A stretch of 64,000 nucleotides of DNA, from positions 1-64,000 of the forward strand of contig JAJTHN010000040.1 of NCBI GenBank assembly GCA_021297895.1, in the 5' to 3' direction. The DNA comes from Phycisphaeraceae bacterium. Its GTDB lineage: Bacteria > Planctomycetota > Phycisphaerae > Phycisphaerales > UBA1924. Position 1 is the first letter of the stretch, and every line of letters begins with the position of its first letter. Of this stretch, positions 25,888-34,682 are shown piece by piece. The notes under the pieces were generated by a model. That model did no database searches, was not told the origin of the DNA, and saw only the letters and a list, made by a program, of their open reading frames with translations. Both the position numbers and the translations under genes were made by a program.

Positions 25888-26460
25888 TCACGCGGCCGCG
25901 CCGTCGCCCAGCGATGCCACGTTCAGCCGCTCGATGATCATGCGCACCGCGGGGATCGACGCGACGCTCACCGCGTCCTTCTGGCTCAGCCACTGACGCT
26001 TGCGCCAGCGACCTTCGGGCCATCGCTCCATTTCCTCGCTGACGCGCAGCGCAAAGAGCCGCACGCGGCAACGCTTGTGGCCCTTGTCGTATTCGTACGT
26101 GCCGATGACGCTCGGGCCGAGTTGGCCCAGGACGCCGGCCTCTTCCATGCACTCGGTCTGGGCGGTCTGCTCGGGCGTATGGCCGCGATCGATCATGCCC
26201 TTGGGGACGATCCACCCGCCATCACGATTGGTGATCAGCATGACCTGCACGGTGCCGTCGGGCAGAACGCGGAACGGCACCGCCCCTGCCTGCTGAAACA
26301 CGCGTCGCCGCAGGTGATGCGATGCACCCTGCCCGGGCACAGGCCCCGGACGCGCAGACTGGGCAGGGCCTTCCGAAGCGGGCGACACAACGCCCGTGCT
26401 CGCTGCGGTCGCGGCGTCGGTCGGTGATCCCGGAATGAGCTTCGCATCCGTGCGACTCAT
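25888..26460 (-). CDS. Nudix hydrolase, DIPP-like
   Basis: A 190-residue protein with a disordered N-terminus (about 60 residues) and a Nudix domain. The sequence after the Nudix box (IGTYEYDKGHKRCRVRLFALRV, EEMERWPEGRWRKRQWLS) resembles diphosphoinositol-polyphosphate phosphohydrolases and Ap4A/Ap5A hydrolases. The Nudix box GMIDRGHTPEQTAQTECMEEAG keeps the metal-binding E-x-x-E-E but has His and Thr-Glu where the consensus has Glu and Arg-Glu, so catalysis may differ. The ATG at 26460 is preferred over upstream in-frame starts because similarity begins downstream and GAGGG precedes it. It is convergent with the sigma gene. Confidence 0.82.
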   Translation of the reverse strand: MSRTDAKLIPGSPTDAATAASTGVVSPASEGPAQSARPGPVPGQGASHHLRRRVFQQAGAVPFRVLPDGTVQVMLITNRDGGWIVPKGMIDRGHTPEQTAQTECMEEAGVLGQLGPSVIGTYEYDKGHKRCRVRLFALRVSEEMERWPEGRWRKRQWLSQKDAVSVASIPAVRMIIERLNVASLGDGAAA

Positions 26461-26645
26461 AACCCTCACTTCGGCTGTTTCGCCCCGGGACTTGAGCCCG
26501 CCGGGCCGATCGGGGCTTCCGCGGCCACGCCCGCACACCCATGCTCCGATGCAGTCCATACGCACCAGAAGCCGAATTGGTGCATCACAGCCGCATCGCG
26601 CCCAGGATCTTTACGCATTCTCGCAATCGGGACCGATTGTGGCGC

Positions 26646-27956
26646 TCAGACCCCGACCCCGCCGTGAACCCCGGGCATTTCGAACTTGGCGCAGACCTCA
26701 CGGACACTCTGGCGCACGGCCTGGCAGGCGGCGGCCTCGCCCTTGGCGCTCAGCACGCGGTCGACGAGTTCGGCGATGGTGTCCATGTCGGCCTCGCGCA
26801 TGCCGCGGGTGGTGACGGCGGGCGTGCCGAAGCGCAGGCCGCTGGTGAACTTTGGCGGGCGCGGGTCGGAGGGGATGCCGTTCTTGTTGCAGATCAGGCC
26901 GGCGCTCTGGAGCCACTGTTCGGCATCGGCGCCGGTGATGTCGGCGTTCTTGGCGCGCAGGTCGACGAGCATGAGGTGGTTGTCGGTTCCGCCGGAGGTG
27001 ATGCGGTAGCCGCGCTTGATCAGGGCCTGCGCCAGGGCCTTGGCGTTGGCGACGATCTGGGCGGTGTAGGTCTTGAACTCGGGCTTGAGGCACTCGCCGA
27101 AGGCCACGGCCTTGCTGGCGATGACGTGCATGAGCGGGCCGCCTTGCACGCCGGGGAAGACGGCCTTGTCGATCTTCTTGGCCAGATCCTCATCGTTGGT
27201 CATGATCAGCCCGCCGCGGGGGCCGCGGAGGGTCTTGTGCGTCGTCGTGGTGACGATGTGCGCGTGCGGGAAGGGGTTGGGGTGCGCCCCGCCGACGCAG
27301 AGGCCGGCGATGTGCGCCACATCGGCGACGAGGATGCAGCCGAACTCATCGGCGATGCTGCGGAAGCGTGCGAAGTCGATGACCCGCGGATAGGCGGAAT
27401 AGCCGCACATGAGCACCTTGGGCTTGTGCTCGCTGACAACGGCGCGGACGGCGTCGTAGTCGATGCGCTCAAAGTCGGCGCGCGATGCGTCGTACACCAG
27501 CGGGTAGTACACCGGCTTGTGATACACGCCGGAGAAGTTGATGCTCATGCCGTGCGAGAGGTGCCCGCCGTCCTTGAGCACGAGGCTGGCGAAGGTATCG
27601 CCGGGCTTCATGGTGGCCATGAACACGGCGGTGTTGGCCTGAGCGCCCGAGTGCGGCTGCACGTTGGCGAACTTGCAGCCGAACATCGCCTTGGCGCGGT
27701 CGCGGGCGATGTCCTCGATGGTGTCGTGGAACTCGCACCCGCCGTAGTAGCGAGCGCCGGGGTAGCCCTCGGCGTACTTGTTGGTCAGAAACGAGCCCAT
27801 GGTGTGCATCACCGCGGGCGAGACGTGGTTCTCGCTGGCGATGAGTTCGATCGTGGTTTCCTGTCGCTCGCGCTCGAGGGTCATGGCCCGCGCAACCTGC
27901 GGGTCTTCGCGGGAGAGCAGGTCCAGCAACGCATCGGTGATGGGGTCGTGGCTCAT
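26646..27956 (-). CDS. glyA: Serine hydroxymethyltransferase
   Basis: A 436-residue PLP enzyme interconverting serine and glycine with transfer of a one-carbon unit to tetrahydrofolate. Visible landmarks: ELIASENHVSPAV, NKYAEGYPGARYYGG, PHSGAQAN, ADVAHIAGL, and the cofactor lysine in TTTTHKTLRGPRGG (K241), then NLVDLR-like LMLVDLRAK and SGLRFGTPAVTTRG. Full family length. The ATG at 27956 follows TACCCT by 6 bases. It is divergent from lysS with 83 bases between starts. Confidence 0.97.
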   Translation of the reverse strand: MSHDPITDALLDLLSREDPQVARAMTLERERQETTIELIASENHVSPAVMHTMGSFLTNKYAEGYPGARYYGGCEFHDTIEDIARDRAKAMFGCKFANVQPHSGAQANTAVFMATMKPGDTFASLVLKDGGHLSHGMSINFSGVYHKPVYYPLVYDASRADFERIDYDAVRAVVSEHKPKVLMCGYSAYPRVIDFARFRSIADEFGCILVADVAHIAGLCVGGAHPNPFPHAHIVTTTTHKTLRGPRGGLIMTNDEDLAKKIDKAVFPGVQGGPLMHVIASKAVAFGECLKPEFKTYTAQIVANAKALAQALIKRGYRITSGGTDNHLMLVDLRAKNADITGADAEQWLQSAGLICNKNGIPSDPRPPKFTSGLRFGTPAVTTRGMREADMDTIAELVDRVLSAKGEAAACQAVRQSVREVCAKFEMPGVHGGVGV

Positions 27957-27962
27957 GGCTTC

Positions 27963-27968
27963 AGGGTA
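27963..27968 (-). promoter_or_regulatory. -10 element of glyA (leaderless geometry)
   Basis: TACCCT on the minus strand, 6 bases before the glyA ATG. Confidence 0.5.
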
Positions 27969-28025
27969 GCGCAATGATGCCGCGGCGGGCACGGATGGCG
28001 GGGGTCCGGGCGGGGCTTGCCCATC

Positions 28026-28031
28026 TACCCT
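28026..28031 (+). promoter_or_regulatory. -10 element of lysS (leaderless geometry)
   Basis: TACCCT with 8 bases to the lysS ATG at 28040. The same hexamer drives glyA in the opposite direction. Confidence 0.5.
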
Positions 28032-28039
28032 GTCCTGCT

Positions 28040-29617
28040 ATGTCCCAACCCTCCGAAGCCACTCCCGCCCAGCCGTCGATCCATCCGCTCGAGCAGCAGC
28101 GCCGCGATAACCGCGCCGCGGCGGAGGCGCTGGGGCTCCTGCCCTACGGCGTACGAACCGATGGGCTCGCGACGCTCAGCGACGCGCGGGCCATGCACAG
28201 CCCCGAGGCCGACGCCGCGCACGCCGCCGAGGGCAAGGAGCCGCCGGCGGGGTTCGTCGATCCGCGGCCGATGGTCCGCGTGGCCGGCCGCGTCATGCTC
28301 CACCGCGACAACGGCAAGCTGGTCTGGATCACGCTGCGCGACCACACTGGCGACCTGCAGGTCGCGGTGAGCCAGAAGGACGCGAGCGAGCAGGGCTTCA
28401 AACTGGCAAAGCTCACGGACCTGGGCGATGTGATCATCGCCGAGGGCCGCCTGATGAAGACGCGCACGGGCGAGGTGACGGTGTGGGCGACAGGGCTCAG
28501 CCCGGGTGCCAAGTGCCTCGTGCCGCCGCCGGAAAAGCACGCGGGCCTGAGCGACGCGGAACTGCGGTACCGCCACCGGTACGTCGACATGTGGGCGACG
28601 CCGGAGACGCTGCGAACGTTCCAGTTGCGGAGCAGGCTTGTCGCGTTCATCCGTCGGCATCTCGACGGGCTTGGGTACACGGAGGTCGAAACGCCGATGC
28701 TCCAGGCACTGGCCGGCGGTGCCGCGGCGAGGCCCTTCAAGACGCACATGAACGCGCTGGATATGCCGCTGTTCCTGCGGATCGCGCCGGAGTTGTATCT
28801 CAAGCGGCTTCTGGTGGGCGGCATGCCCAAGGTCTACGAGGTCAACCGGAACTTCCGCAACGAGGGGCTGGACCGCAACCACAACCCCGAGTTCACGATG
28901 CTCGAGCTCTACCACGCCTTCGGCGATGTCGAAACGGTCATGAACATGACCGAGACGCTCGTCCGCGAGAGCGCCCGGATGATCGCCGCGGCATCGGGCC
29001 TTGCTACGGACAATGCGAGCCTGAGATTGCCCTTCGGCGAGATCAGCATCGACTACGGCTCGCCGTTCGTGCGCGTGACATACGGCGAGTTGTTCAAGAA
29101 GGCCACGGGCGTCGCGCACACGGATACGCCCGGCGTGATGGCCCTGGCGGCCAAGCACCACATTCGCACCAAGAACGAGAAGGGCCAGCCGCTGGCGGAT
29201 GTGCTGGTGGTCAATGAAGTGTTCGAGGAACTCGCCGAGCCGACGCTCGACCCGACGCGCCCGACGTTCATCACCGACTACCCCTCGGCCATCAGCCCGC
29301 TGACGCGGCCCAAGCCGAGCGACCCGACGCTCGCGGATCGCGCGGACCTCTTCATCGCCGGTATGGAAATCGCGCCGCATTACACGGAGCTGAACGACCC
29401 CGACATCCAGAGCGCGCGATTCCGCGAGCAGTTGGCCGGGCTGGATGATGAAGAGAGCACCTTCCGCACCTTCGACGCGGACTTCATCCACGCGCTGAAG
29501 GTCGGCATGCCACCTGCGGGCGGCATGGGCCTTGGCATCGATCGCCTGGCGATGGTGCTGCTCAACCAACGCAGCATCCGCGATGTCGTGCTCTTCCCGC
29601 TGATGCGGCAGGAGTAA
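28040..29617 (+). CDS. lysS: Lysyl-tRNA synthetase, class II
   Basis: A 525-residue class IIb synthetase. The OB-fold anticodon-binding domain ([21 protein letters not shown], residues about 75-180) precedes the catalytic core. Motif 1 is near [19 protein letters not shown]. Motif 2 is [24 protein letters not shown]. Motif 3 is [16 protein letters not shown], followed by [10 protein letters not shown]. An Ala/Pro-rich N-terminal extension of about 30 residues is present. The start is set by the -10 element 8 bases upstream; an upstream in-frame ATG would overlap the promoter. Confidence 0.97.
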   Translation: MSQPSEATPAQPSIHPLEQQRRDNRAAAEALGLLPYGVRTDGLATLSDARAMHSPEADAAHAAEGKEPPAGFVDPRPMVRVAGRVMLHRDNGKLVWITLRDHTGDLQVAVSQKDASEQGFKLAKLTDLGDVIIAEGRLMKTRTGEVTVWATGLSPGAKCLVPPPEKHAGLSDAELRYRHRYVDMWATPETLRTFQLRSRLVAFIRRHLDGLGYTEVETPMLQALAGGAAARPFKTHMNALDMPLFLRIAPELYLKRLLVGGMPKVYEVNRNFRNEGLDRNHNPEFTMLELYHAFGDVETVMNMTETLVRESARMIAAASGLATDNASLRLPFGEISIDYGSPFVRVTYGELFKKATGVAHTDTPGVMALAAKHHIRTKNEKGQPLADVLVVNEVFEELAEPTLDPTRPTFITDYPSAISPLTRPKPSDPTLADRADLFIAGMEIAPHYTELNDPDIQSARFREQLAGLDDEESTFRTFDADFIHALKVGMPPAGGMGLGIDRLAMVLLNQRSIRDVVLFPLMRQE

Positions 29618-29623
29618 GGCGGG

Positions 29624-29651
29624 GCACGAAGACGCGAAGACGAAGGCGAAG
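29624..29651 (+). repeat. Degenerate CGAAG-type intergenic repeat
   Basis: Four CGAAG units (GCACGAAG, ACGCGAAG, ACGAAG, GCGAAG) lie directly after lysS. A related stretch, GCGCGAAGCCACGAAAGG, lies after topA at 34612. Confidence 0.5.
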
Positions 29652-29764
29652 TAGAAGAGCGTTCGAAGTTCAGCGGCGGAAATCTGCGGGAGCTGCAGGC
29701 CTCTTTTCGACACGACCACTTTCTTCCCGGTCATCACCTCGTCGCTCCGCCACGCTGTCTTCTC

Positions 29765-29798
29765 CAAAAACCACCAACCCCAGCCGTGAGGCCGGGGC
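29765..29798 (-). terminator. Probable terminator of the minus-strand hypothetical gene
   Basis: On the minus strand CCCCGGCC / GGCTGGGG (one G-T wobble, loop TCAC) is followed by TTGGTGGTTTTTGG. Confidence 0.55.
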
Positions 29799-29878
29799 CG
29801 ATGGTCTCGTGGGTATCGGTCGTGATCGCCGTGCTGGTCAGGCCCCCGGCGAGTGCTCGGCGTGCGTTGCCCCCGGGC

Positions 29879-30454
29879 TCAGCCGCCGAGAAGGCCCATG
29901 AGCATGCCCGCGTCGATGGGCATCGGCGCGGGGGCACCCTGCGGGACGGCATTGGCCTTGTCCAGACGGGCGGGGTCGATCACGCCGACGAGCGGCGCGA
30001 TGGTCATGCTTCCACGGCCGGCCGGGTCGTTGAAGGTCATACGTACCCAGCGCACGCCTTCGCCTTCCTTATAAGAACTCATCATCTTCGCATCCGTCGT
30101 GACCGGGTCCGTCGGGAGGCGCGGCGGCGTCGCGGTAAGAAGGTACTGCCCGTTGCCCTCGTCGGTGACCGTCGCGTTGGTCTGGGCGGCGATCCAGAGT
30201 TGTTGCATCAGGTCTTCGGTCGCGGCGGCATCACCGCCCAGACGGACCATCAGGGCGCGGGAGATCACCCCGGCGCACCGGATGTATGCCGACTCGATCG
30301 CTCGCAGGGTCGTGCTGGGCATGGTGGCCAGTCGGAGACTAGCACCCGTGCCGCCCGCTGCCTGCTCCCGCGGCGGCGCGCCGACGGGCTGGGTGCTGCT
30401 GTCGCGGGTCGGTCGAAGGTTCAGGGGGCTTGCGGCCAGAGCGTGGGTGGTCAT
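29879..30454 (-). CDS. Hypothetical protein with a C-terminal Gly/Met tail
   Basis: A 191-residue protein starting MTTHALAASPLNLRP. The N-terminal 45 residues are low-complexity. The core includes LRAIESAYIRCAGVISRALMVRLGG (helical), a short strand region YLLTATPPRLP and VRWVRMTFNDPAGRGSMTIAPLVG. The C-terminus is AGMLMGLLGG. No signal peptide and no recognised family. The start at 30454 is the first ATG inside a region of coherent sequence; the frame is open further upstream but looks non-coding. Divergent from miaA, with a terminator-like hairpin downstream. Confidence 0.55.
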   Translation of the reverse strand: MTTHALAASPLNLRPTRDSSTQPVGAPPREQAAGGTGASLRLATMPSTTLRAIESAYIRCAGVISRALMVRLGGDAAATEDLMQQLWIAAQTNATVTDEGNGQYLLTATPPRLPTDPVTTDAKMMSSYKEGEGVRWVRMTFNDPAGRGSMTIAPLVGVIDPARLDKANAVPQGAPAPMPIDAGMLMGLLGG

Positions 30455-30608
30455 GTGAGCGGTCCGGTCGGCGTGTGACGCTGCACGCGGATGATCGCCG
30501 TGCCGCGATCGGGTGGCCCACGAGAGCAGTCCCGACACCCCATCAATCGCGCCCCGCGGCCCCGCCCCACGCACATTCCGCCGTCGTGCCGGATTTTTCC
30601 GCCGCACG

Positions 30609-30614
30609 TACGCT
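30609..30614 (+). promoter_or_regulatory. -10 element of miaA (leaderless geometry)
   Basis: TACGCT followed by 6 bases and GTG at 30621. Confidence 0.45.
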
Positions 30615-30620
30615 CCGGGC

Positions 30621-31562
30621 GTGCACGCCCCGCCCTTTCCGGTCATCTACGCCCCCACCGCCAGCGGCAAGTCGGCCCTGGCTGTCGCCATCGCGCGGCA
30701 CATCGCGACACTGGGCCGATCGGCCCACGTGCTCGCGGCGGATGCGTTTCAGGTTTATCGCGGCATGGACATCGGCACGGCCAAGCCCACGCTTGATGAA
30801 CGCCAGGGCGTGCCGCACGAGATGATCGACATCGCCGACCCGCACGCGCCGGTGCCGTTCACGGTTGATGACTGGCTGGAGGCCGCCGAGGCCAGAATCG
30901 CGCAGTTGCGTGCGGGCGGCGTGGTGCCCATCGTCGTTGGCGGCACGGCCCTGTACGTGCAGGCTTTGCTGCACGGACTCTTCAAGGGACCGCCCGCGGA
31001 TGAGACGCTGCGGGGCGAACTGCGGGCGATGGAGCCCGCGGCACGCCGCGCGGAACTGGAGCGCGTGGACCCCGCCGCGGCGGCACGGATACATCCGGCG
31101 GATGAACGCCGCACGATCCGGGCGATCGAGGTCTACCGGCTCACCGGCACCGCGATCAGCAGCCACCAGCAGCAATGGATCGCCCGCTCGCCGCGGGCCG
31201 ATGCGCGGCTGATCGTGATCAACTGGCCCACGCCGGAGTTGAACCGCCGCATCAACGCGCGTGTCCGGGCGATGATGGCCGGCGGGTTTCTGGAGGAGGT
31301 GCGTCGGCTTCGGGAAGCCGGACCGATGAACAGCCAGGCGCGAGAGGGGCTCGGGTACAAGCAGTTGGCGAATCACCTGGATGGGCGATGCTCGTTGGAC
31401 GAGGCGGTGGAGCGAACAAAGATCGAAACTCGCCGATTCGGGAAAAACCAGAGGACATGGCTCAAGCGGCTTGCGTCAGGGGCGGGAACAGTGGTGCTGG
31501 ATGGTGCGAATGGGCTTGAGGCGGACATGGTCCAAGCGCTTGCTCAACAGGCACTTCCGTAA
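30621..31562 (+). CDS. miaA: tRNA dimethylallyltransferase
   Basis: A 313-residue enzyme that transfers a dimethylallyl group to A37 of tRNAs reading UNN codons. The P-loop APTASGKSAL is at residues 11-20, the catalytic-Asp motif is ADAFQVYRGMDIGTAKPT, and VPIVVGGTALYVQALLHGLF and YKQLANHL are also present. The GTG at 30621 places the P-loop 11 residues from the N-terminus, as in typical MiaA, and follows TACGCT by 6 bases. An upstream in-frame ATG at 30513 would add a basic, non-conserved stretch. A hairpin follows the stop codon. Confidence 0.93.
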   Translation: MHAPPFPVIYAPTASGKSALAVAIARHIATLGRSAHVLAADAFQVYRGMDIGTAKPTLDERQGVPHEMIDIADPHAPVPFTVDDWLEAAEARIAQLRAGGVVPIVVGGTALYVQALLHGLFKGPPADETLRGELRAMEPAARRAELERVDPAAAARIHPADERRTIRAIEVYRLTGTAISSHQQQWIARSPRADARLIVINWPTPELNRRINARVRAMMAGGFLEEVRRLREAGPMNSQAREGLGYKQLANHLDGRCSLDEAVERTKIETRRFGKNQRTWLKRLASGAGTVVLDGANGLEADMVQALAQQALP

Positions 31563-31585
31563 AGTAGACCAACAGTCTATTTGTA
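31562..31585 (+). terminator. Possible AT-rich terminator after miaA
   Basis: AAGTAGAC / GTCTATTT (8 pairs including one G-T, loop CAACA) lies immediately after the miaA stop. It is unusually AT-rich for this genome, with a short T-run at the end of the right arm. Confidence 0.4.
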
Positions 31586-31777
31586 GGCGATTGAGCCAGC
31601 ACCTCAGTGGGCGAGTTGAAGCCCATACGCCGACCAAACAAAAAGACTCGGCCTTGACAACCGATGCTCCCCGTGCCTTTCGTCCGATCTCCGGGAACAT
31701 CCGACGGGTCCGGAAACGACCCTTCGGCCACTCGGCGGCGATCACCCGGCACCATCTCTCTGGACGTACCACTCTTT

Positions 31778-34600
31778 ATGGCCAAGGCGAGCACCAAAAC
31801 CACGTCCGCATCGGGGAAGCGGCCCGCCAAGTCCAAGGGACCGGCCAAAGGCAAGGCCGCGGCGACGGCCGCGGTTGCTGAGGATGCGCCGTTCGACGGT
31901 GGCGTGGACGCCGGGGCGGAGGCGGAGCAGGGCGAAGTCGGCGCGGGATCGGGGCGCGGCAAGCGGCTGGTGATCGTCGAATCGCCGGCGAAGGCCAAGA
32001 CGATCAATAAGTATCTGGGCAGCGAGTACAAGGTGGTGGCGTCGGTCGGACACGTGCGTGACCTGCCGAGCCGCAATCCCAAGGGGGTCAAGAGCCCGGT
32101 GCCGGGTGTCGACCTCGAGCACGACTTTGCACCCACGTACGAGGTGATGGACGCCAAGAGCAAGGTGATCGGCGAGCTGAAGCGAACGGCGCGTTCGGCC
32201 CGCGAGATCTGGTTCGCCACCGACCCCGACCGCGAGGGCGAGGCGATCGCGTGGCACGTGGCCGAGGAGCTCGGCGTCAAGCCCGAAACGGCCAAGCGTG
32301 TGATGTTCAACGCGATCACCAAGGCCGAGATCCAGCGGGCGTTCGACAACCCGCATCCGATCAACATGGACCGCGTCAACGCGCAGCAGGCGCGCCGGAT
32401 TCTGGACCGGATCGTCGGGTATCAGGTCTCGCCGCTGCTGTGGAAGAAGGTCGCGCGGGGGCTGAGCGCGGGTCGCGTGCAGAGCGTGGCGGTGAGGCTG
32501 ATCGTCGAGCGCGAGCGGGAGATCCGCGCGTTCATGCCCGATGAGTTCTGGGAGATCGGCGCGACGTTCACGAAGGATCTGGCCAAGGCCTCCGGGCTGA
32601 CGACGGCGTGGGCCAGGTGGTACGCCGCGGAGGTCGAGCGGGCGCTGAACGAGGAGCGCAAGCCCGGACGGCCCAAGCGGACGGGGCCGAGCGTCAAGGA
32701 CATCGACGCGTGGCTGAGCGAGCACGCGTGCTTCCGCGCGGCGCTGGTCGAGGTCGGCGGGAAGAAGTTCGATCTTCGGGGAGAGACCGGCGAGGCGCTG
32801 GCGGCCCGTGCGCAAGCCATCGCGGCCGCGGCGGGGATGCGCGACGTGCGGATCACCACGCGGCAGGACGACGAGGCGCGCGGGCCGGCGAAGTTCGTGC
32901 GGACGCTCACGGGCGAGGTGGACACGAGCACGCCCTATCGCGTGACGGACGTGACGACCAAGCGCGTGAGCACGCGCCCGAGCCCGCCGTTCATCACCAG
33001 CACGCTGCAGCAGGCCGCGGCGAACAGGCTGGGCTTCACGGCCAAGCGCACGATGGGCGCGGCGCAGCAGTTGTACCAGGGCGTGGACCTTCCCGGCGAA
33101 GGGCCGACGGCGCTGATCACCTACATGCGTACGGACAGCACGCACCTTTCCGCCGATGCGCTGAGCATGGTGCGGACGTTCATCCCGACCAGGTACGGGC
33201 AGAAGTACCTGCCCGAGAAGCCGAACTTCTACACCAGCAGCAACAAGGACGCGCAGGAGGCGCACGAGGCGATCCGGCCCACGAACGTGAACATCGTGCC
33301 GGACGCGAAGCTCAAGAGCGTGCTGCCGCAGGATCTTTTCAGGCTGTACCAGATCATCTGGGAGCGATTCGTCGCGTGCCAGATGGTTCCGGCGCAGTGG
33401 GACAGCACCGCGGCGACGATCGTGGGCGGCGTGCCCGGCGCGGGCGTTGGCGAACTGACCTTCCGCGCGACGGGGCGCGTGCTGGTGTTCGACGGCTTCT
33501 ACAAGGCCACGGGCGTGCCGGGCGGGGCGGATGAGCAGACGCTGCCGCCGCTGGGCACCGGCACGAAGCTCGCGCCGGTGCTGATGGAGCCGGAGCAGAA
33601 GTTCACGCAGCCGCCGGCGCGGTACAGCGAAGCGAGCCTGATCAAGGTGCTCGAGAGCGAGGGCATCGGCAGGCCCAGCACGTACGCGTCGATCATCAGT
33701 GTCGTGCAGGAGCGCAAGTACGTCGAACTGGTGGACCGACGCTTCTACGCGACGGACCTGGGCGAGGCGGTGACGGACAAGCTCATCGAGGCGTTCCCCG
33801 ACCTGATGGATGTCGGGTACACGCGCGACATGGAGAGCAAGCTGGACAAGGTCGAGGAGGATCACCTTGACTGGGTCGAGATGCTCCACGAGTTCTACAC
33901 GCCGTTCGTCAAGCGGCTGGGCGTGGTCGAGAGCACGCTCAAGCACGCCAAGGCCGAGACAACGCCCGCGCCGTACAAGTGTCCGACCTGCGGCAGCGGA
34001 ACGGTTTATCGCCTGGGCAAGAACGGGCGGTTCCTGTCCTGCTCGACGTATCCCGATTGCAAGTACGCCAGCCCGGTTGATCGCAACGGAAAGCCGACGC
34101 CGGCGAGCACGACGAATGTTGCGTGCCACTTGTGCGGGCGCGGGATGACCAAGCGCACTGGGCGGTTCGGCGCGTTTCTCGGGTGCTCGGGGTATGGCGC
34201 GAAGGAGAACCCGTGCAGCGGGATCCTGAAGCTGGACAAGAAGGGGCACGTGCTGGCACCGAGCGCGCCGCCGTTCACGCCCGAGCCGGCGCTGGGGTGC
34301 CCGAAGTGTCAGTCGGCGATGTACCTGCGGCCTGGCAAGTACGGGCCGTGGCTGGGGTGCTCGAAGTTCCCCAAGTGTCGCGGCCGCGGGGACTTCAAGA
34401 AGTTGGATGAGGCGAGCAAGACGGCGTTGCTCAAGGCTCTGGAGAAGCACCAGGCGGCCCACCCGACGCTGATCATCAAGACGCTCGATGGGCGTGCGCT
34501 AACGGGTGCCGACGGCAAGCCGCTGCCCGATGCGCCGATCATCGGCCAGGAAGCGGGCGAGGAAACGCTGGAGGCCGTGGCGGATGAGTTGGGCGTGTGA
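31778..34600 (+). CDS. topA: DNA topoisomerase I (type IA)
   Basis: A 940-residue enzyme that relaxes negative supercoils. The N-terminal 60 residues are a Lys/Ala-rich, then acidic, extension. TOPRIM: VIVESPAKAKTINKYLG (E68) and DPDREGEAIAWH (D149, D151, E153). The active-site tyrosine is in ALITYMRTDSTHLS (Y449). Three C-terminal zinc ribbons follow: CPTCGSGTVYRLGKNGRFLSC, CHLCGRGM, and CPKCQSAMYLRPGKYGPWLGC. The start at 31778 gives MAKASTKTT; TACCAC lies 5 bases upstream, a weaker version of the leaderless motif. The frame is open upstream to 31664 but lacks conservation-like sequence. Confidence 0.97.
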   Translation: MAKASTKTTSASGKRPAKSKGPAKGKAAATAAVAEDAPFDGGVDAGAEAEQGEVGAGSGRGKRLVIVESPAKAKTINKYLGSEYKVVASVGHVRDLPSRNPKGVKSPVPGVDLEHDFAPTYEVMDAKSKVIGELKRTARSAREIWFATDPDREGEAIAWHVAEELGVKPETAKRVMFNAITKAEIQRAFDNPHPINMDRVNAQQARRILDRIVGYQVSPLLWKKVARGLSAGRVQSVAVRLIVEREREIRAFMPDEFWEIGATFTKDLAKASGLTTAWARWYAAEVERALNEERKPGRPKRTGPSVKDIDAWLSEHACFRAALVEVGGKKFDLRGETGEALAARAQAIAAAAGMRDVRITTRQDDEARGPAKFVRTLTGEVDTSTPYRVTDVTTKRVSTRPSPPFITSTLQQAAANRLGFTAKRTMGAAQQLYQGVDLPGEGPTALITYMRTDSTHLSADALSMVRTFIPTRYGQKYLPEKPNFYTSSNKDAQEAHEAIRPTNVNIVPDAKLKSVLPQDLFRLYQIIWERFVACQMVPAQWDSTAATIVGGVPGAGVGELTFRATGRVLVFDGFYKATGVPGGADEQTLPPLGTGTKLAPVLMEPEQKFTQPPARYSEASLIKVLESEGIGRPSTYASIISVVQERKYVELVDRRFYATDLGEAVTDKLIEAFPDLMDVGYTRDMESKLDKVEEDHLDWVEMLHEFYTPFVKRLGVVESTLKHAKAETTPAPYKCPTCGSGTVYRLGKNGRFLSCSTYPDCKYASPVDRNGKPTPASTTNVACHLCGRGMTKRTGRFGAFLGCSGYGAKENPCSGILKLDKKGHVLAPSAPPFTPEPALGCPKCQSAMYLRPGKYGPWLGCSKFPKCRGRGDFKKLDEASKTALLKALEKHQAAHPTLIIKTLDGRALTGADGKPLPDAPIIGQEAGEETLEAVADELGV

Positions 34601-34618
34601 TTCGCGCAAGGGCGCGAA
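34601..34618 (+). other. Hairpin directly after the topA stop
   Basis: TTCGCGC / GCGCGAA with loop AAGG starts at the base after the topA TGA. No T-run follows, so it is terminator-like but may instead protect the 3' end or be Rho-dependent. Confidence 0.45.
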
Positions 34619-34682
34619 GCCACGAAAGGAACATCGCGGCCAGCCCGTCAGTCGGCACGCGCTTCCGCCCTGCCCCGTTGCG

